Positions 44,526 through 55,936 of a stretch of DNA of 55,936 nt are shown piece after piece. Origin of the DNA: Gluconacetobacter sacchari. Lineage in GTDB: Bacteria; Pseudomonadota; Alphaproteobacteria; Acetobacterales; Acetobacteraceae. Within the stretch, counting starts at the first letter, position 1, and the number at the start of each line of letters is the position of its first letter. Under the pieces are notes generated by a model that was given only the letters and a program-made list of their open reading frames with translations, had not been told where the DNA came from and made no database searches. The translations under genes and the position numbers were made by a program. The stretch covers positions 1 to 55,936 of the forward strand of contig NZ_JABEQJ010000031.1 of NCBI RefSeq assembly GCF_014174255.1, given 5' to 3'.

Positions 44526-45776
44526 TCACCTGTCTATCTCGCCGAACACCAGGTCCAGCGACCCGATGATGGCAACCGCGTCGGCCAGCATGTGGCGGCG
44601 CGACATCTCGTCGATCGCCTGGAGATGGGCGAAGCCGGTGGGCCTGATCTTGCACCGGTAGGGCCGATTGCTGCCATCCGCGACCAGATAGACCCCGAAT
44701 TCGCCCTTGGGGCTTTCGACCGCCGTATAGGTCGCCCCCGGCGGCACGTGATAGCCTTCGGTGAACAGCTTGAAATGATGGATCAGCGCTTCCATCGAGC
44801 GTTTCATCTCCCGGCGCGGCGGCGGGGTGATCTTGTGGTCCTGCACCTTGACCGGCCCCGGCCTGATCTGCGCCAGGCACTGCTCGACGATCTTCACGCT
44901 CTCGCGCATCTCCGCCACACGCACCAGATAGCGGTCGTAGCAATCGCCCTGGCGCGTGACGGGAATGTTGAACGTCACCTTGTCGTAATTGTCATACGGT
45001 TGCGCGCGGCGCAGGTCCCACGGCACGCCCGACGCCCGCAGGCAGGGCCCGCTGAACCCCCAGGCCAGCGCCTGCTCGGTGGTGAACACGCCGATCCCCA
45101 CCGTTCGCTGCTTCCAGATCCGGTTGTTGGTCAGCAGCGTTTCCAGATCGTCGATCCAGCGCGGGAAGTCCCGCGCCCACTCCGCGATCCGCTCCTCCAG
45201 GCCCGCCGGCATGTCACGCGCAACCCCACCCGGGCGGAAATAATTGGCATGGAAGCGCGCGCCCGACGCCGCCTCGTAGAATTCGATCAGCTTCTCGCGC
45301 TCTTCATACCCCCACAGCGCCGGGGTCAGCGCGCCGCAATCCAGCCCGAACGAGGTCAGGTTCAGGATATGGTTCAGGATGCGCGTCATTTCGGCGAACA
45401 TCACGCGAATCCACTTCGCGCGGTCCGGGGCCTCGATCCCCAGCAGCTTTTCCGTCGCCAGCGCGAAGGCCTGCTCCTCGCACATCGGCGAGACGTAATC
45501 GAGCCGATCGAAATACGGCAGCGCCTTCGGATAGGTCTTGTATTCGATCAGCTTTTCGGTGCCGCGATGCAGCAGCCCGATATGCGGAATGGCGCGGGCG
45601 ACGACCTCGCCCTCCATCTCCAGCACCAGCCGCAGCACACCGTGGGCCGAAGGATGCTGGGGGCCGAAATTCAGAGCGTGGGAATCGATCTCCACCGTCC
45701 GGATCTCGGCTTCGGCGGCCGCGCCCTCGGACAGCAGCGCCTCGGGAATATCCTCGTGAAGGACAATCTCGCTCAT
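44526..45776 (-). CDS. nuoD: NADH-quinone oxidoreductase subunit D
   Basis: The 416-residue subunit, related to the large subunit of NiFe hydrogenases, forms the quinone site with NuoB. Diagnostic segments are [60 protein letters not shown] and the C-terminal [22 protein letters not shown]. NuoC and NuoD are separate genes, unlike the fused NuoCD of enterobacteria. A 52 bp gap separates it from nuoC. Confidence 0.97.
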   Translation of the reverse strand: MSEIVLHEDIPEALLSEGAAAEAEIRTVEIDSHALNFGPQHPSAHGVLRLVLEMEGEVVARAIPHIGLLHRGTEKLIEYKTYPKALPYFDRLDYVSPMCEEQAFALATEKLLGIEAPDRAKWIRVMFAEMTRILNHILNLTSFGLDCGALTPALWGYEEREKLIEFYEAASGARFHANYFRPGGVARDMPAGLEERIAEWARDFPRWIDDLETLLTNNRIWKQRTVGIGVFTTEQALAWGFSGPCLRASGVPWDLRRAQPYDNYDKVTFNIPVTRQGDCYDRYLVRVAEMRESVKIVEQCLAQIRPGPVKVQDHKITPPPRREMKRSMEALIHHFKLFTEGYHVPPGATYTAVESPKGEFGVYLVADGSNRPYRCKIRPTGFAHLQAIDEMSRRHMLADAVAIIGSLDLVFGEIDR

Positions 45777-45828
45777 CGTCCGCTCTCCCTCACCGTGCGC
45801 GTCCTCGCCTCGTGTCTGGATGGTCCCG

Positions 45829-46494
45829 TCATCGCGGCAGCTTCAGCCCCTGGCGGGATTCATGCGCCTTCTCGTCGCCCGGCAGGGTCAGGATGCCCTC
45901 CCACGGCGATTCGAAATCGAAATTACGGAAATCCTGCGTCAGTTTGACCGGTTCATAGACCACCTGGCGCCGATCCTCGTCGTATCGCATCTCGACATAG
46001 CCGGTCAGCGGAAAATCCTTGCGCAACGGATGCCCCTCGAACCCGTAATCGGTCAGGATGCGGCGCAGATCCGGCTGGCCCGAGAACAGGACGCCGAACA
46101 GGTCATAGCATTCGCGTTCCCACCATGTGGCGCACGGCCATAAATGATGGACCGACGGCACCGGATTGGTCTCGTCCGTCGTCACGATCACGCGGATCCG
46201 GTGATTATGCGTCACCGAAAGCAGGTTATAGACGACCTCGAACCGCTCGGCCCGCGCCGGATAATCGACGCCGCACAGATCCATCAACTGCTCGCAGGCA
46301 TAACGCGGATCGTCGCGCAACAGGCTCATCAGCGCCAGCAGCCGGTCGCGGCTGGTCCGCACCACCAGTTCGCCCCCCTCGATCGCGGCCGCGTGGATCC
46401 CCGGCACGCCGGTCGACAGCGCAAAGGCCAGGGCCCCCAGCGCGCCGCGCGCCAGAGACACCTGCATCGTCAGTTCGGCACCCGGTTCAGCCAC
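45829..46494 (-). CDS. nuoC: NADH-quinone oxidoreductase subunit C
   Basis: The 221-residue hydrophilic subunit of the quinone module shows the signature [21 protein letters not shown], followed by [20 protein letters not shown] and the C-terminal [16 protein letters not shown]. The GTG start at 46494 overlaps the nuoB stop by 8 bp and follows AGGGACG; an ATG at 46467 is an alternative, and the longest frame, which starts at 46545 inside nuoB, is rejected. The N-terminal region is variable in the family, so the start is less certain than the gene. Confidence 0.93.
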   Translation of the reverse strand: MAEPGAELTMQVSLARGALGALAFALSTGVPGIHAAAIEGGELVVRTSRDRLLALMSLLRDDPRYACEQLMDLCGVDYPARAERFEVVYNLLSVTHNHRIRVIVTTDETNPVPSVHHLWPCATWWERECYDLFGVLFSGQPDLRRILTDYGFEGHPLRKDFPLTGYVEMRYDEDRRQVVYEPVKLTQDFRNFDFESPWEGILTLPGDEKAHESRQGLKLPR

Positions 46495-47062
46495 GGAGAA
46501 TCGTCCCTGTTCTGCGGATCTTCTTCTGCAATTGCAGGATGCCATAGATCAGCGCCTCGGCCGTCGGCGGGCAACCGGGGACATAGACATCCACCGGCAC
46601 GATCCGGTCGCATCCACGCACGACGGAATAGGAATAATGGTAATAGCCCCCGCCATTGGCGCAGGACCCCATAGAGATCACCCAGCGCGGCTCGGCCATC
46701 TGGTCATAGACCCGGCGCAGGGCCGGCGCCATCTTGTTGGTCAGCGTGCCCGCCACGATCATCACATCCGACTGGCGCGGCGAGCCACGCGGAATGATCC
46801 CCATCCGGTCCAGATCATAGCGCGGCATATAGGCGTGGATCATTTCCACCGCGCAGCAGGCCAGCCCGAAGGACATCGGCCACAGGCTGCCCGTGCGGCC
46901 CCAATTGACCAGCTTGTCGAGATTGGCGACGACGAACCCCTTCTCGGTGATCTCGCCGGTAATCCCCTTGATGACGGCATCCTGTTCCGGCCCCGGGGGC
47001 AGCATTTCGCGGTTCCAGGCGATCGCGCCCTGCCCGTCCCCTGTCGCATCAGCTTTGTTCAT
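46487..47062 (-). CDS. nuoB: NADH-quinone oxidoreductase subunit B
   Basis: The 191-residue subunit binds the terminal cluster N2 through the tandem pair Cys69-Cys70 ([11 protein letters not shown]), Cys134 (MGSCANGGG) and Cys164 ([10 protein letters not shown]). It donates electrons to quinone. GGGAGGGAAC lies upstream of the ATG at 47062. It follows nuoA by 37 bp. Confidence 0.97.
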   Translation of the reverse strand: MNKADATGDGQGAIAWNREMLPPGPEQDAVIKGITGEITEKGFVVANLDKLVNWGRTGSLWPMSFGLACCAVEMIHAYMPRYDLDRMGIIPRGSPRQSDVMIVAGTLTNKMAPALRRVYDQMAEPRWVISMGSCANGGGYYHYSYSVVRGCDRIVPVDVYVPGCPPTAEALIYGILQLQKKIRRTGTILRG

Positions 47063-47099
47063 GCCTCTGTTCCCTCCCGTAGCCCGGCCCCGGTGCCGC

Positions 47100-47465
47100 T
47101 CAATCCCAGTCCAGCGCGCCCTTGCACCATTCATAGATGAACCCGACCGTCAATATGCCCAGGAACCCCATCATCGACAGAAAGCCGAACAGGCCGATTC
47201 GCGACAGGCTGACCGCCCACGGAAAAAGAAAGGCGACTTCGAGGTCGAAGATGATGAACAGGATCGCCACCAGATAGAACCGGACATCGAACCGATGCCG
47301 CGCATCGTCGAACGCCTCGAACCCGCATTCATAGGCCGAGACCTTCTCGGCATAGGGCTTCTGATGGCCGCAGAGCAGGGAGCTTCCCAGCATCGCGCCG
47401 GCGATGACGACCGCCAGCACACCGAAGACGAGAACGGGGAAATAATTTGCGAGCACCGGCTGCAT
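47100..47465 (-). CDS. nuoA: NADH-quinone oxidoreductase subunit A
   Basis: The 121-residue, three-helix membrane subunit begins the nuo operon. The conserved loop [20 protein letters not shown] and the helix [20 protein letters not shown] are characteristic; the loop cysteine is the one exposed in the active/deactive transition of mitochondrial ND3. About 280 bp of non-coding DNA separates it from the upstream tRNA-Asp gene and should hold the operon promoter, but I could not define its boxes with confidence. Confidence 0.97.
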   Translation of the reverse strand: MQPVLANYFPVLVFGVLAVVIAGAMLGSSLLCGHQKPYAEKVSAYECGFEAFDDARHRFDVRFYLVAILFIIFDLEVAFLFPWAVSLSRIGLFGFLSMMGFLGILTVGFIYEWCKGALDWD

Positions 47466-47749
47466 GGCGCGTCTCCCTGGCTGATGGCACGCCGACGCGG
47501 CGTCACGACGAAACAGGGCGTCGTCATGGTCAGGAGGTTAGACCCATCGTCCGGACCCGACCAGACCGCGACGCGTCATCAAGTGATGAACATTCCCGTG
47601 ATGACGAATACGCCACGCGAACATGCGCGTTACGGACAACCCACATTTCTCCGGCCAGAATAAAGGGCCGGACACAGATCGGATTATTGGGGAAATGCAC
47701 CTTGAGACAGGTGCCACGCGGTCGATCATTATCAGGCATGAAACGACCA

Positions 47750-47826
<77 letters not shown>

Positions 47827-47914
47827 GAAGGCGTGAGGCGGTGTTTAACCATGCTGCCCGGACGCGTCAACCAGACGATCGTCTTTTTGTCCGATCGCCG
47901 GACAGGCACCATGC

Positions 47915-47989
47915 TGGTGGGCGATGACGGGATCGAACCGCCGACCCTCTCGGTGTAAACGAGACGCTCTACCGCTGAGCTAATCGCCC
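47915..47989 (-). tRNA. tRNA-Val (TAC)
   Basis: The 75-nt gene on the minus strand has perfectly paired acceptor arms GGGCGAT/ATCGCCC, the D-arm TAGCTCAGCGGTAGAGC, and anticodon stem TCTCG/CGAGA with loop TTTACAC giving TAC. The T-arm contains GGTTCGATCCC and CCA is encoded. It is 88 bp upstream of the tRNA-Asp gene, and the two may be cotranscribed. Confidence 0.95.
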
Positions 47990-48056
47990 TCGAAACCTGG
48001 CCGCACCTGCGCGGGCGGCGATCCGGCGCACCTGTCCGGTCAGGCTCCCAAACGGG

Positions 48057-48103
48057 GCTGGCCCACCGGGCCAGCCGGGGGCGGGCGAACGGGCCGCCCG
48101 CCC
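48057..48103 (-). terminator. Two tandem GC-rich stem-loops downstream of hup
   Basis: GGCTGGCCC/GGGCCAGCC (48057-48077) and GGGGCGGGC/GCCCGCCCC (about 48078-48103) form adjacent perfect stems about 20 bp past the hup stop. Neither is followed by a T-tract on the minus strand, but together they are a plausible termination and 3'-end protection signal. Confidence 0.5.
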
Positions 48104-48122
48104 CAACCCTGTCAGGGCGTGA

Positions 48123-48407
48123 TCAGCTCACGGCTTCCTTCAGGTTCTTGCCCGGCTTGAAGCGCACCGAGGTCGAAGCCGGAATGTCGATTTCCTCGCC
48201 CGTGCGGGGGTTACGGCCCTTGGCGGCCTTGCGGGTCGCCGTCACGAAGGTGCCGAAGCCCACCAGGCGGACTTCCTGCTTCTTCGACAGGGCCTTCTCG
48301 ATCGCACTGAACACGGCGTCGACCACTTCGCCAGCCTTCGCCTTCGGCAGATCGGCATCATCCGCCACAGCGGCGACGAGTTCCTGCTTGTTAAGTGGCT
48401 TCTCCAT
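48123..48407 (-). CDS. hup: HU-family DNA-binding protein
   Basis: The 94-residue histone-like protein bends and compacts DNA as a dimer. The N-terminal helices (LNKQELVAAVADDADLPKAK, then VDAVFSAIEKALSK) precede the beta-arm with VRLVGFGTFVTATRKAAKGRNP and the DNA-intercalating RNPRTGEEIDIPAS proline region. A C-terminal FKPGKNLKEAV completes the fold. Its own promoter is visible upstream, so it is likely a single-gene unit after lon. Confidence 0.95.
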   Translation of the reverse strand: MEKPLNKQELVAAVADDADLPKAKAGEVVDAVFSAIEKALSKKQEVRLVGFGTFVTATRKAAKGRNPRTGEEIDIPASTSVRFKPGKNLKEAVS

Positions 48408-48472
48408 TTTACGCCTTTCTTTCTCTGTGCGCGCGCCGGAACCATGTTTTCGCCAACGCCGCAGTGGCCCGC

Positions 48473-48500
48473 ACTATGCAGCCGTTTTTCATCGCGTCAA
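48473..48500 (-). promoter_or_regulatory. Sigma-70-type promoter of hup
   Basis: On the minus strand TTGACG (48500-48495) and CATAGT (48478-48473) are separated by 16 bp, matching 5 of 6 and 4 of 6 consensus positions. The predicted start lies about 60 bp before the hup ATG. Confidence 0.5.
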
Positions 48501-48578
48501 CCAAGCACACTCCCCCGATCGGCCGAAAATCGGGCCGAACCGGGGGGCTGGTGCCTTTTTGACACAATCAATGCGGTC

Positions 48579-51098
48579 TCAATGCGGCAGAGACGAGGCT
48601 GCCATTCCCGTTGCAGGGGCCGGGCTGGCCACCGCGTCTTCCGACTCCTGGCTCCACTCGATCGCCTCCGGGCGCCTGGCCAAAGCCTTGCCGATCACCT
48701 CGTCGACATGCGAGACGGGAATGACGCGCAGGCCCTTCTTCACCGTGTCCGGAATATCGACCAGGTCCTTCTCGTTATCCTTGGGAATGAAGACGGTCTT
48801 GATGCCCGCCCGATGGGCGGCCAGCAGCTTCTCCTTCAACCCGCCGATCGCCAGGACCCTGCCGCGCAGCGTGATCTCCCCGGTCATCGCCACGTCGCGC
48901 CGCACCGGGATGCCGGTCAGCACGCTGACCAGCGAGGTCGCCATCGCGATCCCGGCCGAAGGCCCGTCCTTCGGCGTGGCCCCCTCGGGCACATGCACAT
49001 GCAGGTCACGCTTCTCGAACAGGGTCGGCTTGATGCCGAAACTCACCGCCCGGCTGCGGACATAGGACAGCGCCGCCGCGACGCTTTCCTGCATCACGTC
49101 GCCCAGCTTGCCGGTATGCTTGATCGCGCCCTTGCCCGGCACCATCACGCTCTCGATGGTCAGGATCTCGCCGCCCACCTCGGTCCAGGCCAGCCCGGTC
49201 ACCACGCCGACCATGTCCTCGGCCTCGGTCTCGCCATAGCGGAACCGCTTCACACCGGCGTATTTTTCCAGGTTCTTGCGGGTGATCGCCACCTTCTTGG
49301 CCTTGCCGGTCACGATCTCGCGCACCGCCTTGCGGGCCAGGGTCGCGATCTCGCGCTCCAGGTTCCGCACGCCGGCCTCGCGGGTATAGCTGCGCACCAT
49401 CTCGCGCAGCGCATCGTCGCTGACCGACCATTCGTCCGGCTTCAGGCTATGGGCCTCGCCCTGCTTGCTCAACAGATGGCGCTTGGCGATCTCGACCTTC
49501 TCGTCCTCGGTATAACCCGACAGGCGGATGATCTCCATGCGGTCCAGCAGCGGCTGAGGCATGTTGAGGCTGTTGGCGGTAGTGACGAACATCACGTCCG
49601 ACAGGTCGTAATCGACCTCCAGATAATGGTCGGCGAACGTGCCGTTCTGCTCCGGATCCAGTACCTCCAGCAGCGCCGAGGACGGATCGCCGCGCCAGTC
49701 GGACCCCAGCTTGTCGATCTCGTCCAGCAGGAACAGCGGGTTGGAGGCCTTGGCCTTCTTCATCCCCTGGATGATCTTGCCGGGCATCGAGCCGATATAG
49801 GTCCGCCGATGGCCGCGAATCTCGGCCTCGTCGCGCACGCCGCCCAGCGACATGCGCACATAGTGCCGCCCCGTCGCCTTGGCGATCGACCGCGCCAGCG
49901 AGGTCTTGCCCACGCCGGGCGGCCCGACCAGGCAGAGAATCGGCCCCTTGACCTTCTGCGCCCGGCTCTGGACCGCCAGATATTCCAGGATGCGCTCCTT
50001 GACCTTCTCCAGACCGTAATGGTCGGTATCGAGCACCTTCTCGGCTTCGGCCAGATCCCCGCGCACTTTCGACCGCTTCTTCCACGGCAGGCTCAGGATC
50101 CAGTCCAGATAATTGCGCACCACCGTCGATTCGGCCGACATCGGGCTCATGGCCCGCAGCTTCTTCAACTCGCCCAGCGCCTTGTCGCGAGCCTCCTTGG
50201 GCAGGCGGGCCTTGGCGATCTTCTCCTCAAGCTCGGCGGTCTCGTCCCGGCCTTCCTCGCCTTCGCCCAGTTCCTTCTGGATCGCCTTCAACTGCTCGTT
50301 CAGATAGTACTCGCGCTGCGTCTTCTCCATCTGCCGCTTGACGCGGTTGCGGATGCGCTTTTCCACCTGGAGAACGCCGATCTCGGCTTCCATATGCGCG
50401 AACACCCGCTCCAGCCGGGCATTGACGCCAGGGATCTCCAGGATCTCCTGCTTCTCCGCGATCTTCAAATTCAGGTGGCTGGCAATGGTGTCGGCCAGCT
50501 TCGACAGATCCTCGATCTGGTTCAGCGAAACCAGCACCTCGGGCGCGATCTTCTTGTTCAGCTTGATATATTGCTCGAACTGCGAAACCACGGTGCGCCC
50601 GAGCGCCTCGCCCTCGTTATCGACGGTCGGCTCCTCGGCCACCGCGGTGATCTCGGCCTCGAAATGCCCATCGATATCGTGCAGCGCGGTGATCCGCGCC
50701 CGGCGCACCCCCTCGACCAGCACCTTCACCGTGCCGTCGGGCAGCTTCAGCAATTGCAGGATCGTCGACACCGTGCCGTAGCGATAGATGTCGTCGGCCG
50801 ACGGATCATCCTGCGAGGCATTCTTCTGCGCGACCAGCAGGATCTGCTTGTCATGCTTGGTGACCGCTTCCAACGCCCGGACCGATTTCTCGCGCCCGAC
50901 GAACAGCGGCACGATCATGTGTGGAAAGACGACGATATCGCGCAGCGGCAGCACCGCCATCGTCTCGGAGTCGGACATCCCGGCCCCCTCCCCGTCGGAG
51001 TCGGGCGCGGACACGGACACGGGCGAAACATGGTCCTCGACAGCGGCGGCCTCGCCGCTATCGGGACGATCGGACTCGGATCGGGTGGGTTTGGGCAT
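48579..51098 (-). CDS. lon: ATP-dependent protease Lon
   Basis: The 839-residue protease degrades misfolded and regulatory proteins. The LAN domain starts with [20 protein letters not shown]; Walker A is GPPGVGKTS with Lys398; the serine-lysine dyad lies in [14 protein letters not shown] (Ser714) and [19 protein letters not shown]. About 45 residues of acidic, Ser/Asp-rich sequence precede the LAN domain. The ATG at 51098 has AGGAGG about 9 bp upstream, which supports including that extension. It is in the tig-clpP-clpX-lon-hup order usual in alphaproteobacteria. Confidence 0.96.
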   Translation of the reverse strand: MPKPTRSESDRPDSGEAAAVEDHVSPVSVSAPDSDGEGAGMSDSETMAVLPLRDIVVFPHMIVPLFVGREKSVRALEAVTKHDKQILLVAQKNASQDDPSADDIYRYGTVSTILQLLKLPDGTVKVLVEGVRRARITALHDIDGHFEAEITAVAEEPTVDNEGEALGRTVVSQFEQYIKLNKKIAPEVLVSLNQIEDLSKLADTIASHLNLKIAEKQEILEIPGVNARLERVFAHMEAEIGVLQVEKRIRNRVKRQMEKTQREYYLNEQLKAIQKELGEGEEGRDETAELEEKIAKARLPKEARDKALGELKKLRAMSPMSAESTVVRNYLDWILSLPWKKRSKVRGDLAEAEKVLDTDHYGLEKVKERILEYLAVQSRAQKVKGPILCLVGPPGVGKTSLARSIAKATGRHYVRMSLGGVRDEAEIRGHRRTYIGSMPGKIIQGMKKAKASNPLFLLDEIDKLGSDWRGDPSSALLEVLDPEQNGTFADHYLEVDYDLSDVMFVTTANSLNMPQPLLDRMEIIRLSGYTEDEKVEIAKRHLLSKQGEAHSLKPDEWSVSDDALREMVRSYTREAGVRNLEREIATLARKAVREIVTGKAKKVAITRKNLEKYAGVKRFRYGETEAEDMVGVVTGLAWTEVGGEILTIESVMVPGKGAIKHTGKLGDVMQESVAAALSYVRSRAVSFGIKPTLFEKRDLHVHVPEGATPKDGPSAGIAMATSLVSVLTGIPVRRDVAMTGEITLRGRVLAIGGLKEKLLAAHRAGIKTVFIPKDNEKDLVDIPDTVKKGLRVIPVSHVDEVIGKALARRPEAIEWSQESEDAVASPAPATGMAASSLPH

Positions 51099-51319
51099 AT
51101 CGTGTGACCTCCTGAAGGACGATCGCGGGCAGGCGCCCAATGGCGGCGCGCACCGCCCGGTGTCTCGCTGACGCGATGACGGAAAACATCAAGTCGTCAT
51201 TCGGGGCCGCCACGGCAAGACCCCAGAATGAGGAGAAGAAATCGGGCATGACCGCCGGCGCGCGGCATCCACCGATGCAGGATGGAAATCTCGGGGGAGC
51301 AGGCGGCACGCGCGACCGA

Positions 51320-52579
<1,260 letters not shown>

Positions 52580-52786
52580 AACCGCTCCTCACCCCGGAAT
52601 GCCGGGCCGCATGGCGTCCGGACCGGGGTCGAAAATCTTGACTCAGGACGAGCCTCCTATCAAGCCCGCCCAAGCCGGCGGGCACCGCCGAAGATCAGCA
52701 GGACATGCCCCACCTTGGCATCCCGCCCCCGCATCCCGGAGGGCTTCAGGGCCGGGACGCGCGATAAATCACTATCTTGGCCGGCC

Positions 52787-53425
52787 TCAGCTCTTGGCCG
52801 CGGCCGTCGATGCGTGATTGCGCACCACCTCGTCCACGATGCCGAAGGTCAGCGCCTCGTCGGCCGACATGTAGCTGTCGCGCTCCAGCTTGCGCTCGAT
52901 CTCTTCCAGCGACTGGCCGGTATGGGTTTCATAGATCTCGTTCAGGCGCTGGCGAATCGTCAGGATCTCGCGTGCCTGGATTTCGATGTCGCTGGCCTGC
53001 CCCTGCGCGCCGCCCGAGGGCTGATGCACCATGACGCGGGCGTTCGGCAACGCGAACCGCCGCCCCTTCTCGCCGCCCGCCAGCAGCAGCGACCCCATCG
53101 AGGCCGCCTGGCCGATGCACACCGTGCTCACCGGGCTGCGGATATACTGCATGGTGTCATAGATCGCCAGCCCGGCCGACACCACGCCCCCGGGGCTGTT
53201 GATGTAGAACGAGATCTCCTTGGTCGGGTTCACGCTCTCAAGATACAGGAGCTGCGCCGACACCAGGGCCGCCACCTGATCGTAGACCGGCCCGGTCAGG
53301 AAGATGATCCGTTCCTGCAACAGGCGGGAATAGATGTCGAAAGCCCGCTCCCCGCGCGAGGTCTGCTCGACCACCATGGGCACTAGGGCGTTGCTGAAGA
53401 TCTCCACGGGATCCCGATCCCTCAT
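52787..53425 (-). CDS. clpP: ClpP protease catalytic subunit
   Basis: The 212-residue serine protease has the catalytic triad Ser109 ([11 protein letters not shown]), His134 ([16 protein letters not shown]) and Asp183 ([11 protein letters not shown]). It forms a tetradecamer that degrades proteins unfolded by ClpX. The ATG at 53425 gives the family N-terminus ([20 protein letters not shown] soon after); the longer frame to 53560 has no similarity. The 199 bp between tig and clpP should carry its promoter, but no heat-shock sigma consensus is clear to me. Confidence 0.97.
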   Translation of the reverse strand: MRDRDPVEIFSNALVPMVVEQTSRGERAFDIYSRLLQERIIFLTGPVYDQVAALVSAQLLYLESVNPTKEISFYINSPGGVVSAGLAIYDTMQYIRSPVSTVCIGQAASMGSLLLAGGEKGRRFALPNARVMVHQPSGGAQGQASDIEIQAREILTIRQRLNEIYETHTGQSLEEIERKLERDSYMSADEALTFGIVDEVVRNHASTAAAKS

Positions 53426-53624
53426 AGTCTCATTCCCGTTCCTGAAGACGCGAAGACCCGACTCACCATCCCGAGGGCACCTGCGGCGCCGCCGGGCATG
53501 GTGGCCGGGTCGTTCCCCGGTTACCTCCATCAAGATAGAGATAAACCGTCCGGATACCACCCCACCGCCATCATTTCGCGGCGATAAAAGCGATGGAGGC
53601 TCCGTTGGCGGAAAACCGGGCCGA

Positions 53625-54962
53625 TCAGAGATCGGCGGGCGGGATCTCGGCCAGTTCCTCGGGCGTCACGTCCTTGTCGGTCACCGTGGCCAGCTCGATC
53701 ACGTAATCGACGACCTTGTTCTCGAAGATCGGGCCGCGCAGGCTCTCGGCCGCCTGCGGGTTCTTGCGGAAGAAGTCGAACACCGCCTGTTCCTGGCCCT
53801 GGTAGCGCATGGCCTCGGCGCGGATCGCCTGCAACATCTCGTCCTGCGAGACGGTGATGGCGTTCGCCCGGCCGATCTCGGCCAGCAGCAGGCCCAGCTT
53901 CACCCGGCGCTCGGCGATCTTGCGGTAATCGGCCCGCAGGGTCTCCTCGTCCTTGCCCTGGTCTTCATCGTCCAACTGGCCTTCCTTGCGGTCGGCCTCG
54001 ACCCGCTGCCAGATCTGGGCGAACTCGGCCTCGACCATCCCCTGGGGCGCCTCGAAATCGGTCTTCCCGGCCAGCGCGTCCAGCAGCTCGCGCTTGATGC
54101 GTAGGCGCGACAGTTGCTCGTATTCCTGCTCGACCTGCTTGGTGATCAGGTCGCGAACCTGCTCCAGCCCCTCGAAACCCATCTTCTTGGCCAGGTCGTC
54201 GTCGATCGCGACATCGATCGCGCGCTTCAACCCCTTCGCCTTGATGTCGAAGGTCGCTTCCTTGCCCGCCAGGTTCTCCGCCGAATAATCGGCCGGGAAG
54301 GTGACGGTGATCACCTTCTCCTCGCCCGGCGACAGGCCCTCGATCTGCTCGGCGAAACCGGGGATGAAGCCCGCGCCGCCGATCTCGACATTCACGTCGT
54401 CGGCGGTGCCGCCCTCGAACGGCTCGCCGTCCAGCTTGCCCACGAAATCGACGACCACGATATCGCCCTGCGCGGCCGGACGGATCTCCTCGATCGTCTC
54501 GAAATTGCGCTGGCGGCTCGCAATGTCCTTCAGGGCCTTGTCGACCGTCTCGGCATCCGGCGTCGCCTTCAGGCGCGTCAGCGTCAGCCCCGACAGGTCA
54601 GGCTGCGCGATCTCGGGCAGCACTTCCATCTCGACGGTGAATTGCAGATCGGCCTTGCCGTCCGCCTCGGCACCGGACACCAGGTCGACGCGCGGCTGCA
54701 ACGCGGGGCGCAGATTGCGGTCCTCCAGCAGCGCGCGGGTGGCCTCGCTGACGGCCTGCTCCAGCACCTCGCCCTGCACGGCGGCACCGTAGCGCTGCGT
54801 GACGAGGCTCAGCGGCACCTTGCCGGGACGGAAACCCGGCAGGCTCATGGACTGCCCCATTTCCTTCAGGCGGGCGGTCCGCTTGCTCTCCAGTTCGCCG
54901 GCGGGCACCGTGACGGTAAAGCCGCGCTTCAGGCCGTCGGAAAGCGTTTCAGTAACCTGCAT
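53625..54962 (-). CDS. tig: Trigger factor (ribosome-associated chaperone)
   Basis: The 445-residue chaperone binds nascent chains at the ribosome exit. The N-terminal ribosome-binding signature is in [19 protein letters not shown], the FKBP-type prolyl isomerase domain (about 150-240) includes [20 protein letters not shown] and [12 protein letters not shown], and a helical C-terminal substrate cradle follows. The ATG at 54962 gives the usual MQVTETL start; an ATG at 54974 sits too close to GAGAGG, though it remains possible. It is 147 bp downstream of tRNA-Leu. Confidence 0.95.
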   Translation of the reverse strand: MQVTETLSDGLKRGFTVTVPAGELESKRTARLKEMGQSMSLPGFRPGKVPLSLVTQRYGAAVQGEVLEQAVSEATRALLEDRNLRPALQPRVDLVSGAEADGKADLQFTVEMEVLPEIAQPDLSGLTLTRLKATPDAETVDKALKDIASRQRNFETIEEIRPAAQGDIVVVDFVGKLDGEPFEGGTADDVNVEIGGAGFIPGFAEQIEGLSPGEEKVITVTFPADYSAENLAGKEATFDIKAKGLKRAIDVAIDDDLAKKMGFEGLEQVRDLITKQVEQEYEQLSRLRIKRELLDALAGKTDFEAPQGMVEAEFAQIWQRVEADRKEGQLDDEDQGKDEETLRADYRKIAERRVKLGLLLAEIGRANAITVSQDEMLQAIRAEAMRYQGQEQAVFDFFRKNPQAAESLRGPIFENKVVDYVIELATVTDKDVTPEELAEIPPADL

Positions 54963-55109
54963 CTGCCAGGCCATCCTCTCGGTCAGAACTTCCAAAGAAC
55001 GCACGTGTCCACCCCGGACGGCGACATCCGCACGCCAAAACAACCGGCACGGGCAGCGCCGCGCGCGGCGCCCGACTCCCACACCAATTCCATCAGTCTC
55101 TCGCCGGGC

Positions 55110-55194
<85 letters not shown>

Positions 55195-55223
55195 ATCGGC
55201 GCCCGGTCTCCAAGCGCGCGGCT

Positions 55224-55936
55224 TTAGCGCACGCCGCCAGATCCGGCAAGCCGACAAAGGCGCGAGTCCGCGCCCCGGGGCGCCGCCGCCAGGCCCAGCG
55301 ACACCGCCCGCGCCCTGGCCGCCCCCAGATGCCGGTCGAACTGCTCGGCCACCGGCCAGGGTCCCGCGCGCATCCCGGCCTCGCCATGAATCCACACCCC
55401 GGCGCACGCCGCCTGCCACGGCGCCATCCCCGCCGCCAGAAGGGCGGCGATGATCCCGGTCAGCGTATCGCCCGACCCGGCGGTCGCCAGCGCCGCCGAG
55501 GCATGGTCGTTGATCGCCGCCCGGCCGTCGGGCGCCGCGATCACGGTATCCGGCCCCTTCAGCACCACCACGGCCCCGATCCGCCGGGCGGCCGCCCGCG
55601 CCGCCGCCAGCCGCCCGGCCGGCGGCGCGCCGAAGACCCGGGCGAACTCCCCTTCATGCGGCGTGACCACGCTCACCCCGGCCAGGCGCTCCGGCGCCCC
55701 GGCCGCCCAGGCGAACGCCCCCGCATCGGCCAGCACCGTCCGCCCAGCCTCCAGCAACATGGGCAACACCCGGCCCACCTCCTGCTCCGTCAGGCCCGGC
55801 CCGCAGACCCAGACCACCCTGCGCCGGTCCTCCAGCAGGCCGGACAGGTCGCCGTCATCCACGACCAACCCCGGCTCGGCCATGCGGTACCGATCCGCCG
55901 CCGGCCCGGCCGCCAGCAGCACCAGCCCCGCCCCGG
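55224..55936 (-). CDS. nnrD: ADP/ATP-dependent NAD(P)H-hydrate dehydratase domain, 5' end beyond window
   Basis: The visible 237 or so C-terminal residues match the ribokinase-like dehydratase domain of YjeF/NnrD proteins, which repair hydrated NADH and NADPH. Segments are VVWVCGPGLTEQEVG, VLADAGAFAW, VVTPHEGEFARVFG, AVVVLKGPDTVIAAPDGRAAIN and the catalytic AGSGDTLTGIIAALLA. The frame continues to the right edge without a convincing start: the codons before 55922 read GAGLVLLAAGPAADR, typical of the domain interior. The missing part may hold the usual N-terminal epimerase (NnrE) domain. It ends 29 bp upstream of the tRNA-Leu gene. Confidence 0.85.
   Translation of the reverse strand, partial: GAGLVLLAAGPAADRYRMAEPGLVVDDGDLSGLLEDRRRVVWVCGPGLTEQEVGRVLPMLLEAGRTVLADAGAFAWAAGAPERLAGVSVVTPHEGEFARVFGAPPAGRLAAARAAARRIGAVVVLKGPDTVIAAPDGRAAINDHASAALATAGSGDTLTGIIAALLAAGMAPWQAACAGVWIHGEAGMRAGPWPVAEQFDRHLGAARARAVSLGLAAAPRGADSRLCRLAGSGGVR

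Overview
The window is GC-rich and tightly packed, with almost all genes at home in an alphaproteobacterium. Three things point to an acetic acid bacterium (Acetobacteraceae; a Gluconacetobacter/Komagataeibacter-type genome is my best guess): two multi-subunit periplasmic FAD dehydrogenase clusters with tri-haem cytochromes, IS630 elements of a kind frequent in that family, and the alphaproteobacterial order nuo operon - birA - rnj - proS - lolCD - dnaE. This placement is inferred from gene content; no 16S rRNA gene is present.

Layout. 1-700: remains of two related IS630-family elements, one abutting or interrupting the other. 794-4252: an ELM1-family protein divergent from an RhlE-type DEAD-box helicase, then an orphan AstE/aspartoacylase-family metalloprotein. 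4286-14410: an accessory oxidative island. Cluster A (minus strand) encodes a GlcG/HbpS-like protein, a sorbitol-dehydrogenase-type small subunit, a GMC flavoprotein, a membrane-anchored tri-haem cytochrome c and a secreted beta-propeller protein. Cluster B (plus strand) encodes a gluconate-2-dehydrogenase subunit-3 homologue, a second GMC flavoprotein and a second tri-haem cytochrome. They diverge from a roughly 700 bp, partly AT-rich control region holding three dyad-symmetric sites. 14518-31443: housekeeping genes glyA, an APC permease, hemB, bpt, parC, recO, tsf, rpsB, dnaE, lolD, lolC/E and proS. 31722-47465: rnj, birA and the complex I operon nuoA-nuoN. 47750-55936: tRNA-Asp, tRNA-Val, hup, lon, clpX, clpP, tig, tRNA-Leu and a right-truncated NAD(P)HX dehydratase gene.

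How it fits together. The two dehydrogenase clusters would oxidise sugars, polyols or sugar acids in the periplasm and pass electrons through c-type haems to the quinone pool. Complex I feeds the same pool from NADH. HemB supplies tetrapyrrole precursor for all those haems. The Lon/ClpXP/trigger-factor block is the standard protein quality-control group, and rpsB-tsf, proS and dnaE are core information genes.

Most notable observations: (1) the nuo operon has every gene from nuoA to nuoN except nuoM, with only 23 bp between nuoL and nuoN; (2) the divergent dehydrogenase island has palindromic operator-like sites at both promoter ends; (3) a 123 bp composite inverted repeat lies between lolD and dnaE; (4) coaX is absent from its common place between birA and rnj.
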